In this document: positions 46,001-58,000 of the stretch, one piece after another
How the letters are laid out: each line of letters starts with the position of its first letter
Numbering within the stretch: the first letter of the stretch is position 1
Assembly (NCBI GenBank): GCA_946406115.1
Contig: OX291544.1
Coordinates: forward strand, 9,486,001 to 9,550,000
Reading direction: 5' to 3'
DNA: 64,000 nucleotides
Origin: Apoda limacodes
Taxonomy: Eukaryota; Arthropoda; Insecta; Lepidoptera; Limacodidae
Position numbers and translations under genes: made by a program
The notes under the pieces: generated by a model
What the model was told of the DNA's origin: nothing
Seen by the model: only the letters and a program-made list of their open reading frames with translations
Database searches by the model: none

Positions 46001-49000
46001 TTTCTTGAAGTGTCACCCGGCAAACCAATTTAAAAGACGTTGTCACGTCAAAAAATTGGTTAATTAATAGGGTGTAATTTTTTTAGTTCACAGTCCGTCA
46101 GGGTATATTTTAATATTTTATCATCATAATAAACAACTTTACTCAAGAAATATATTGTATGGGAAGGTCATAATTTTCTTTTATATTTTGACCTATGTTT
46201 CTTTAGGAAAGTTCTTTATTATACAGACCGGGCACTAATAAAATTACATCATGTATATAAATTCATTTCGGTGGTGGCCGAGGGGTTTAATTTCACTTCA
46301 CGACCCAAGTGGCGAAGGTTCGAACCCCGGGATCGTCGTGTACCAATGAGTCTTTTCTTAATTTCTCAAGTACACTGATTTATTTAATCACACCACTGGC
46401 TTTTCGCTGAAGGAAAACATCGTGAGGAAACCTGCATACGTCAAAAAAAAAAGACGTATGTGAAGTCCACAATCCGCACTGGGCCCGCGTGTGGACAATG
46501 CCCCAAATCACCCTCGCTTATGAGGGTAGGCCGTGCTCCAACAGTGGGGACATATGAAGGCTGGCAAGAAGATATAAATTCAAAATCAAGAGATTGCATT
46601 TTTTTAAATAGAAGTAATACCAAGTTTAAACAGTTAAAATAAATTAGAATATAATGTAATTTTTGATACTACTGTTAGAATGTTGGCGTTGTAGATGTTT
46701 CAAATTTTAGCATTATTTTTAGTGAAATTGTGTAGGTAGGTGTTAAGAGTATTAAAAATATTAAAAGTTTATGTGAACTCTGATTTCATTGTACTGTGAT
46801 TTTGCATGCCAAAACTTAATAAATAAAAAATAAATGAAACAGTTTTTTTCAGTATTTTTATTTTTCAGTGACCACTTACAACAATGTATGCACTAAAGGT
46901 ACAAGATACATGTGCTCATTATGTACTGTACACACCAATTTGCATTTAATATTTAAAATTGTACATGTTATTTCTCTTTTGGTCACATTATTGATATGAC
47001 ACATATATATGTTAAGTAATGAAGATTTCATGGGCTTTACAAATGCATCGATGCAACTTTCTAAATGCTTGCCAAGTATCAAACTATTTCCATCACAATC
47101 AGTCACAGCTATTGTTTCAAACACATGATAACTGTTAACTCAATTTCTTAACAAAATCATGATGAGTCTTTTATCAACTGGTGTTCAAGTACCTTTTAGA
47201 AGAACTCTAGCAGGAGAATCGCAAATGAAAGCTCTAATTTAACAACGCATTTCAATTCTAATCATTCTTTAGTAGTAACTTTCAAACCATTCCGAAGAAG
47301 CTCTTTCATTTCGACCACAAAATGTTGTAAATAAGCTTTAAGGTCACTAGGTTTGCCTATTTCTGCATAAATACCGACAACAAATGGCAAAAGTTTCGGT
47401 TTTTTGAAAATATAACAAAGTATAGGCCATACTTGTTGTCGCAAGCTATTATAAAGAGAGAGACCATCTATATTGAATGTTAATGTGGTATTTTCTAGTA
47501 CATCAGAATTATTCTCAAATATTGTTCTCAGTGGCACTGTAACTCTACTGTGCCAATACCGGCCTGTGTCAATAGTATATAGTGTTATATTAACACTGTC
47601 TTTAAAAGCGTTCAATGATCTTTTGGAACTATAGCAGGAAATCTTTTATTGAGGATTGTGCTCAAATATTTCATTGCTTCATGAGATATTTGAGGATTGT
47701 GCTCAAATATTTCATTGCTTCATGAGATATATTGTAATTAACCGCTCACTTCTGTAAATCTTCCTGAAATTCGATATCTTTGTCAGCAGATAAGCTTGAA
47801 GTATCGAAAGATATTCCTCCAGTGGGCTTTAAATATTCCAATTAATCATCAACGGAGCCACCTAAAATAATTCAATCAACTTGAGACATTGTAAATAGTT
47901 TTCAAGTCATTATCTGTAATATAAACTTACTGTTTATTTCGGGTACAATATTTTTTTTGTTGTATGTCAATGCCACCAGTTAAACTATTAATTTCTGAAT
48001 TCGCCTTATAAGTTTCATCAGGAATATTTAACAAAATGTCATTAATACAAAACAAGCAAAGCATAAAACTAACTAGAATATATAATACCAAATAAGCAAT
48101 CGAAATACTTTCATTAAAAATAAAATATATACGGAACCATTTTCTGTAACCATCATTTGCTCTTGGCCCCCAGTTTGTTGACTGACTAAAAAGTTTTTCT
48201 TACTTTCCGCCAGAAAGCCTTTGATTTAGTTTTTTCCATTTATCTGGATCCATATTTTTGAAAATATTTGAAAAATGTTGTTTAGTTGACAAAATGGAAG
48301 TTAGTTTCTAAAAAAGTGCCTGCTGGACCTTTATATAACTTAAATGTCTGCTTAAAGCACTGTAATGGTTGCAAAATATCGCTTACGTCGTATAATGATT
48401 CGTAGTTAACTATTTAAATATTTCTGTCGTATACGGTCTAAAAATAACATTTTAGCGACGGCTTGATTACATAAAAGTCGTGTTAAGGTTACGTAGAATA
48501 CTATCGACAGTTAAACGAAACCTTTTATGTAACTGTTACATAACGTCGTATTAATCAGTTGTGTAAACGTTTACCCTACCTACAAACTGGCTCCATTATA
48601 CGACATTGTATAAAGCCGTCGTAAAAACGTTTACCTAACCTATACACCGGCACCACTATACGACGTTGCATTATACAGTCGTAAAAACGTTTACTTACCC
48701 AATATTTACGTACCATTATACGACGTTGTATAAAGTAGTCGTAAAAACGTTTACTCAACTAATTTAATAGGACCTTTTAGCCACAGGACTAAATAGTTGT
48801 AGGAATAACGACTACACAACGTTGTAGTTGTCGAATAACATCTATTCAACAGTTATATAACCGAAAGTCGCATAAGATAGGTTTTATATGACCAATTTGT
48901 TTGTTGGGAAGTCTATTAGGAGTTCTTTTTGCAGCAAAGATATATAAGAAGACAATCCTCGCTGGCATGGAATGTTACATTCCTAACCCTCGAGAAGCTG

Positions 49001-52000
49001 CCGATGTAAAAAAAGACCGTGGTTTAATAGGTCTTGTAAAGAAGCTAAAATTCTCAAGCAAACTGCATATGAGGCTTGGACCACGGCTCGAACAATAAGG
49101 ATCTGAATACGTCTGAGTTAAAACGCAAATTAAATGCTGCCTCCAGGTTCAGTAAGAATATAACCGCCAGTGTTAAGTTCTATAATTCATCGAAAAACCG
49201 ATTCACCCATAGTGCTAGAGAAAAAACCGATTTACTGGGCAGTCTCATTGCCTCAAACTCGAATATCAATAACGAAGGCACAGTACCACCTTCTTTACCG
49301 TGGTGCGGTAAGACTATGCCAGAAATCACCATAACACAGCGGGCGGTCCGGCGGGCGTTAAGCGTTTCGGGATTCAACCCAATAAAGACACAAGTCTGCG
49401 CGTTCACCGCTAAGAGAACCCTATTTACATTCCAGAACACAGCACAGCACACTTAGCATCTCCAAGAGTATTGGGATCTTTGGTGTGGACATCTCCAGCT
49501 ATATCCAGTTTCGCGACCATTTGGAAGACAAGGTGAAGCTGGCGACCAAGAAACCAGGAGTACTCAACAGAGCGAAGCGATACTTCACCTCAGGCCTTGT
49601 TGCTTTACAAATCACAAGTCCGGCCCCATATGGAGTACTGCTGCCATCTCTAGGTGCACCCGACCTGGATACCAGCTTAGCCTTTTTGATTCGGTTCAAC
49701 GACGGGCAATAAGAATCGTCGACGATCCCAAAGTCACAAGTCGTATCGAACCTTTAAGTCTGAGGAGAGATTTTGCCTCCCTATGTGTGTTCTACCGCTT
49801 GTATAATGTGTGCTGTGTTTAAAGGAATTTTTTAAAATAATTTCCACAGCTAGTTTCTACCATCGCTGCGCTCGCCATCGACAGCGAATTCATTCTGCGG
49901 TTTGAGAGGAACTTTCTCCTGCGAACGCTTAAGTTGTGGAATGAGCTCCCTGCCGAGTTTTTCTCCGGGGACTACGGTATGGGGTTCTTCAGAAGGAAGT
50001 GATTAGATTTTTAAGTTTCCTATAAGACGTGATTATAGTCCTAATAGTTTAGGTTCTTATGGTATGTTTACACTCTTGCATTTAACGCTATGTTATTGGG
50101 CACATGTACGAGCACAAGCTTGTAAACAGTTTGCTTTGCCCGACAACGCGTTCCAAGGCTGCGTGGCGCGAGTGTAAACGCGACGTAGGTAATATTTAAT
50201 TTCACCAGCGCGCTAGTTTGCAATAATTTTGTGTAGGTAAAATTATCGATAGTGTTGTTTGACAACACTATTCCACTCACACATTTGCAATTTTTTTTTT
50301 CTGTATGGTTTTTCATTTGGCATTGTTGATCTTGTACATTCTATATCTATGGTCACGTCCGACATGTTAAGAATATAGTGCTTATTTTTATCAATATCTG
50401 GGCCAGTTTCGTCACTCTTGTAAACTATCATATTATTACATAGTTTATAATGTTTTATTTTACGCAACTGGACTTATGATACAAAGGTTATTTAAATATC
50501 TCATGATAATACTTTTTGCGAACTCAGACGAGAGTGATTTACATGTTCATAATTTTTTTTAATAAAACGCGTCTCGTCTTTTACACTTTTTAGCACTAAC
50601 TTCAACTCTCTTCATAGAATTTAAGGCACATGTTAAAGATCTATTTGTTTAGTAGAGATATTTTACTATTAACGTATTTGGAATTTTAGTATAAATTATA
50701 ACGTGTATCATAGCATATATTGCATAAATTTAACTTATAGCAAAGATAAATGTTCTCTAAAATTTTGCTTTATCAGGGATTACCCAAAAACCATTGAACT
50801 ATATAATGATCCGATCCTCCAGAGAGGGTTACCAGCGCTGAGAACCCACACAAACATAATGTGGAGACAGAACACATATATAAAACCACCTTAGTCCAGG
50901 TACTCTGATTGCGGCAGTGTTACGGCAACGGGCTTACCTCCCTATGATGCAGGAATAAAGTGCTTGGTAAAGAAGAGGCTATCTCTAATAGCCTGTTGCC
51001 GCAACACTGCTGCAGACAGAGTATCTAGACTAAGGTGGTTTTATATATGTGTTATATATATCGTAGCTTTGGAACTTATACTCAGATTTTTTTCAGTCAT
51101 GCATTGGACTAATCGTAAAAATGCTTACACAGTATCAAACAGCCGCCGATATTGGTCATCCGCTTTGTTATCAGCGACCAGTGAGTCCAGTTTGTCAACT
51201 AGAGCGGCCTCGGTTCGTCGAGCGGACCCAGTCGCGGCTCGCTCGGCTGCCATAAGCGACACAAGAGCCCCAAGCGCCGCGCGACGGAGCTCGCTCACTA
51301 GCGTGATCTCCAGTAGCGCTCCCACAGCTCCTGGGACTAGATGTAGCTGAGCTGGACCTGGAGATTACACACCTTATATGTCAACAAATTATAATCATTC
51401 ATTGCAATTAATAAGCCAAAAGTTAATAGAAAAGTTTTTTCGATAAAAGTTTACTTTAACGTGTTGAAAGTTTATTGAATTTGTGTCGATCAAACTAAGT
51501 CCGTTCTGGGTCTAGGGTGGTCTAAGCAGTAGAACGTGTATTATAGTACTGATACGTGCGGATAAAGCAAAAGCACCCTGCAAGGTTGTAGCAAGTGGAA
51601 GTGATCGGTCTCTTGACTTCACTCTTTGACCTACATAGATAATGAAAAACTATACACCACCTGACGCAGGCCCTTGCTAATGTTTTTATCTGGTTAAATG
51701 TTGATAAGTATAGTTTTTTCGGCCTTCTGATTAACATAATACCTTCACAGCTATGATGCCCCCAAGTCTGATATTTTGGACGTATGTCTCTTCAGTAAAT
51801 ATTTTTCTATTTCTATATGTCCAAATGTAGGTCCCCACAGCACAGAACCCTTTTCTTGGTTTTGGTCACAGTTCAACACGCTGGCTCAGTGCGGATTGGC
51901 GGACGTGTCGTCACCATTCAACTGTTAAGATTTTTCCAACTGTCCTTAAGGCAGACTTGGCTCAACGATTTCTGTCTGATAACAGCTCCACACTGTACCC

Positions 52001-55000
52001 GAATCAGAAATAAGTGCAGTAGTACAAATTTACTACTAATAGTATGAGTTCGAGCAAGTGTTTAAAGTAAAAACTTTTAGGCCAAATAATAAAATGAAAT
52101 TCAAGGACTGGGCTACTGTAGGAATACACCGAAGTCGAACTAGGTTGTATGAGTTGTATGAAATGAAACAATATAACCACAGTCCCACATTCACCAACTA
52201 TGTCAAAATGTATTCAAAAATGTTTAAAAAAGTATGCAGGGTTGCATAATCAATACATTTAAGTAACAAAATTAAAAATTCTGATAATAAAATAAAGGCC
52301 ACATGGAATGTAATAAATAGTGAAACAGGAAAAATTAAACCGCGTGACAATCATTATTCACTTACTGTAAATTCAAAAATAATTGATTCAGATCTTGATG
52401 TCGCTAACTCTTTTGAGAAATATTTTACTGAAATGCCTACAATTACAACTAATGCATTAAATTCCTCTCCATTAGAATCAGAGTTACTTTATGTATTCCC
52501 AGACTTAATTAAATATAGTAAAATAATACCACTTTTTAAAAGTGGAAGTAAAGATGATCCTAATAATTTTAGACCTATCTCTATACTGCCTGCCTTAAGC
52601 AAAATTTTTGAAAAAATTATGTTCAATCAGATGCTTAAACATTTTAACTTAAATGGATTACTTCATCCTCAACAGTTTGGTTTTACAAAAGGGCGTTCCA
52701 TAACTGACGCAGGTGTTGCCCTTATACAGCATATATTTGCTGCTTGGGAACAGTCACAAAATGCTATTGGTATCTTCTGTGATCTATCAAAGGCATTCGA
52801 CTGCGTGCAACATGAAACTCTTATACGGAAACTGAGTCATTATGGTATTGCAGATTTGGCTCTTGAGCTTATCCGCTCATATTTGAGTAGTAGAATGCAG
52901 AAGGTTCAAATCAATGAAGTAAAATCCAATGGCTCTGAAGTAAAATTAGGAGTTCCTCAAGGTTCTATTTTAGGTCCTTTTCTATTTTTAATTTACATAA
53001 ATGACTTGCCTTTCTTTGTGGAGAAGCTATGCAAGATTGTACTATTTGCTGATGACACATCTCTTTTATTTAAAGTTGACAGAAATAAGACTAATTTTGA
53101 CGACGTAAGTAGTGCGCTTTCTCAGGTTCTTCATTGGTTTACGGCAAATAATTTACTTCTTAATGCGAAAAAGACTAACTGTTTAAAATTTATGATGCCA
53201 AATGTCAGAAACATAAGTACAAAATTATCCCTTAACGGAGAAGAAATAGAACTATTAGACTCAACAGTGTTTCTAGGTATTACATTAGACGATAGGCTGC
53301 AGTGGAACCCTCACATTTCAGTTCTTGCCGGAAAACTCAGTTCAGCTGCCTATGCAGTTAGGAAAGTTAGGCAGCTTATAGAAGTTGACACTGCTCGCTT
53401 GGTCTACTTTAGCTATTTCCATTCCGTCATGTCTTATGGCATTTTGCTTTGGGGTAAGGCAGCTGATATTGATACAGTCTTTATTTTGCAAAAGAGAGCA
53501 GTACGGTCAATTTATAAATTAGGACCTCGAATTTCTCTTAGGGAACTATTTAGGGAAATTGATATTTTAACTGTTCCTTGCCAATATATCTTTGCTTGTA
53601 TAATGTATGTACGCCAAAATTGTCACTTAGTTGCTAAAAATAGTGACCTCCACAGTGTTAATACAAGGAATAAGGATAAATTGGTAGTTCCTAAATGTCG
53701 TCTTCAGAAGGTACATAGCTCTTTCGCAATACAAAGTATATTTTTCTACAATAAAATTTCCAGAACATGTGGTTAATTTACCCTTAAATAAATTTAAAAT
53801 ATATGTCAAAGATAGTTTAATGAAAAAAAGCTATTACAAAGTAGATGAATACATAAATGATAAAAATGCTTGGAAAAATTAGAACTTAATTGATTTGTAT
53901 TGGGGCATTTGAAATTTTTTTTTTTTTTTTAAATTAAAACATTGTATATGATGTTATTACCTAGTGTAAGGCTATATTGTATTTTTATATGATGTATAAA
54001 AGATTAACTAGTGAGTTTATTGCCGTTGCTTCTCGGTAGTAAAGCATTACGAACCTTCCAATCTTCTCCTCTTATATTTTGTTCCTTTACTACACACATT
54101 GTAACTAGTACAATCAAGGTTTTATTGGAGTTGCTTGAGTGTGTCATGCTCTCTCAAAGTGTCTCTGCGGTGGTGGCGTGTGTGTTGGGTCGTTACGTTC
54201 CCTAAAATATGGTTAAGCGAAGCGATGGCTGATTCATGTGTCATACTCGTGAACGGGTGCCGCCTGTGGAGGCTGGTCTGCTCTTGCAAACTTCTTTGTA
54301 TTCTTAGTATTTAGTCTTACTTTTTTGTTTTATTTATTAATACTGGAAGACATTGATTATTCCTTAGTGATGAATACATAAACTGTCTTTTGTTTATATT
54401 AGATACCTTTTTTATTGTGCTTGTGCTTTATATTTCATGTTTTTTTATGTTTGTAATGGAAAGTGTCCTTTTATGATAGGGAGGACATTTTCCAATATTT
54501 TAATTGGACGCTGTAAGAGAAAGGGAGAAAAGAAATGCCCTTGCTGAGTTTCTTGCCGGTTCTTCTTAGTACAAGGTCTCCCGCCCTGTAGACTTACGAA
54601 CCGATGGCGTAGTGACATTCATAAGTGCTCAATTATTGTAGCCTAAACTGAATAAATTAAATTGAATTTGAATTTGAATTTACCAAGTCTTGTCCAGACG
54701 GCGAGCACCTGAAGTCCGGCAGCGGCTCGCATGCGTCCCGCCCACCGCTCGGGCTGCAGCGCCCCGCATGTCACCAGCGCCACGCCTAGCTCCATGTAGC
54801 CCGACCACAGCTGGAAGTTACATATAATTATACGACGTTCCAAAACATTTTAATTCCTCTCGGTAGAGTGATACTAACCCTAACTCGGTCCAGAACAAGC
54901 AAATTAAAAAAGTTAGAAACGCGCACCTAGTAATAAATCAGTTGTCAAGTTAATTAATTACTCTTCACCAAGATATGGTTCTATTAAATATTAAATATTT

Positions 55001-58000
55001 TTGGACATTACGCCGTCTGACCCCAAAGTAAGCAAAGCTTGTGTTATGGATACCAGACAACGGATACAGATACATCTATATATTACTTTTTTGTAAACAC
55101 ATATATATTATACATAAATATACTCAGACTCAAGACAAATACTTTTTTTTATCACATTAATGTTTGTCCAAAACCCACACCCTCTGCACAGCAGTCGGCC
55201 ACACTACCAACTAGACTGTGAGGGAGTTAATTAGTACTCTTATCTGTGAACAAGATAACTGTTAGCTATTCCAAAACGGTTTCATAGTCAACTTTACCCA
55301 GGCCATTATTTCTCGACAGAAAGTGCATTGGGATTGGAACACAGGTGTCTAAACCACAGCTTTTAACTAAGTAAGTACAATAAATCTGAGTCTTTTTAAT
55401 ATTTACTTCAATTGAACTAGTACATATCCAAATAATTAACACGCAGTCAGTGTCAGAACTTTTATGTAAATGTTATTTCTTTTTACCTAGTTAGGTAACA
55501 GTGGTTAAACATACGAAAGATCAATTAATCTAAAATTCACAGAAGTTGTTACCTGTGAGTCGAATTGTGGCGGTTCATCTCCTAAAAACCTTTCAAGTAA
55601 CGGCTTGGCTAGATCTTGTAAAGCAGACAAGAGAACTTTACAGCTCTGTACTCTTAACACCATCCAATCTTGAGGAAACACCTGTATAACAACCACAATA
55701 TGTATAAGATTGACATTTTATGCAGGTAAAAAAAAAAACAGAAAAATTGAAACTTGTCTGGAAGAGATCCCTAAAAGGTTGCCATTCGTACTTTGTGTTT
55801 TATTTTTGAATATCTTTTGACTAAGCTTAGATTTCACTACATTCGGTTGTCGGCGGGGATTATTTAATATAATTAAATATAACCTACGGCTGTAACTTTA
55901 TTTTTCGAGATTAAATGTTGTAGTGGTTCTATGTAAATTATACCTCCATTCCTTATATTAGCTAAATCGGTTCAATTGTTGTAGTGTGAAGGAGTAATAA
56001 ATATAATTACACTGTTACAAACTTTCGCATTTAAATTATAAGTAGAAATCTACAAACTAATTTATACGTTTTATCATTAAAATTTAACTTACATCCTGTT
56101 CAATAAGATGTCTAAAAACCAGAAAGGCTCGCATGAGGAAATCCTTTAAAGGTTTCCGGTCGTGCGGGTGCGGCGCAAGGTGGGCCCACAGTCGCTGGTA
56201 GTGTGCGGGTTTTAGCAGCTCCATTGCACCTAGCAGACCAGCTACCATAGAACCCTAAAATTAAATAGATTTTATGTCGTGTAACGTACAGTAAGTACAT
56301 TGAAGTTATAACACAGTTAAAAATAGAACTAGCTAACAAACAATAATAAAATTGACTACTGAATATAACAACTAAAGTGAAATATTTACTTTTATTACTT
56401 ACCAAAACTGGAGAATTTCCCCCTATAAGATGCAACACGGTTTCGACCAAGACATCCAGAGTGTTAAGACACAACACGTCTACATCAGGGTCCAATTCGT
56501 CCGGGTCAACAGGCTGGTCAGGGTCCTCTCGCTTCCACAGCAGGGAGACAAGTTCCCCCAACATGTCTGAGCATTGAGACAATTCGTCGCGCCGCGCAAG
56601 GTGAACTCGGAGATGGTGACAGGCCGTTGTCAGAACTATGTTGCGAGCCTCTGGGGTGACAATAACAGTCAATATAAATAAGGAAAAATTTATTTTTAGG
56701 GTTCCGTCTATTCCGTTCCGTCAACAAGGAACCGTTATAGTTTAGTCATGTCCGTCCGTCTGCTTGTCTGTCTGCGGCTTAGCTCAGAGACTATAAGAAC
56801 TAGAAAGCTGTAATTAGGCATGGGTATACCTATTAGGTAATCAAGCCGTCAAAAGTGGTAAAATTCAATCATAAAAACATTTTATTTTAGGGAGCGACCA
56901 ATAAGGCCTCTCACTTTAAAGTCAAAGCCAATTTTTTTTATTCAAATTAGCTTTTTACAAACACTTTTGAATCGTCAAAGTTATGACAATGAAATACTAT
57001 TTTTTTAATCTGGTTGTCGTTGGAATTTCGTTGATTTCCACCGAGAAGAATCCGGCAAAAAACTAGATAGTTACTGTTTTGAAAAAATCGGCAAAGTGCG
57101 AGTTGAACTCGCGCACGAAGGGTTCCGTACGTCCGAATATTATCTATGAAAACGGCAAAAAAATATGCCCCCTCTTAAATATTTGTTTTGTTTTAATTTA
57201 ATTATTTGTTTTTAAGTAGTCACTCCTGGGAGCTCCCTTAAATATTTGTTTTTATCTGTTTTTTAGTATTTGTTGTTTTAGCGGCAACAGAAATACATCT
57301 ACTGTGAAAATTTCAACTGTCTATCTATCACGTTTCTTGGGATATAGCCTGGTGACAGACGGACGGACGGAAGGACAGCGAAGTCTTAGTAATAGGGTTC
57401 CGCTAATTACCCTTTGGCTATTCAATCAATGTCTTTTAAATAATTTTTAAGCTGTACAATTTTATATTATTTCCATTTTAATTTTTTTTACCTATGCATC
57501 CTGTAATTGAGCATCTTCAGTCCCATGGATTTTTATCATTTACATAGTCTGAAATATTGTAGAATGCTTTTTTACAAAGTTGTTGTTTGATAAAAGATTT
57601 AAATTTCCTTACTGATAGCTTTTGAATATTATTAGGATTATATACCTACTATATACTTGACTTGCCAAATTAATCTTCCAAGGCGAATCCTATGTCCCTA
57701 CAGGAAGTACAGTCTGGGTCTCTCCGCTTCGTCATGCTTAAGCGAGAAGCGCTCGCAGTTTACAAACGATGAACTCTTACCAGGATCTTGTCCAAGCGGC
57801 CCTTTTAGGATCTCTTGTGCAGCTGCCAGCCTCGCTTTAGCCAGGGCTGGCGGCGCATTGGCGGCGGGCGCGTCTAGCATGGACGCCGTCACGCGCGCCG
57901 CTTCCACTGGACCCAGCGCCGATGATACTTCTTTGGCTACGTTTGCCCATGATGCCAGAAGAGCTACCTGTATGGGAAAAATAATTACTATGTAACTGCA

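Larger units (their letters stand above)
43330..48897. mobile_element. Decayed DNA transposon of about 5.5 kb with inverted subterminal repeats
   Basis: The right end (48420-48890) is packed with TACGACGTTGTATAA / AAAAACGTTTAC repeats. The left end (about 43400-43500) has their inverses: GTTGTATAATAGTTGAGTAAACGTTTTT and AGGTAGGTGGTATAAACG...GACGTTTATACAACG. Inside lie a small plus-strand ORF (45009-45296) and a broken minus-strand transposase (46876-48253), so the two coding units converge. A SINE and a MITE are nested. Exact termini and target duplication could not be fixed. The transposase vocabulary suggests an animal EnSpm/CACTA-like group, tentatively. Confidence 0.6.

Noticed and set aside
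46265..46345. Functional tRNA gene
   Set aside because: Good A and B boxes but no paired acceptor stem, and the sequence continues into a SINE body also found at 17632.
48576..48758. Open frame with repeating SKRFYD peptides
   Set aside because: It is the translation of the 60-bp subterminal repeat array.
51762..54691. CCAAGTCT at 51762-51769 and at 54683-54690 as a LINE target site duplication
   Set aside because: It would put about 280 bases of non-LINE sequence inside the element, and the pre-insertion donor would lack a GT. Probably a chance 8-mer.
57657..57995. 112-codon plus-strand ORF
   Set aside because: Antisense shadow of spg exon 8, kept open by its GC-rich alanine codons.
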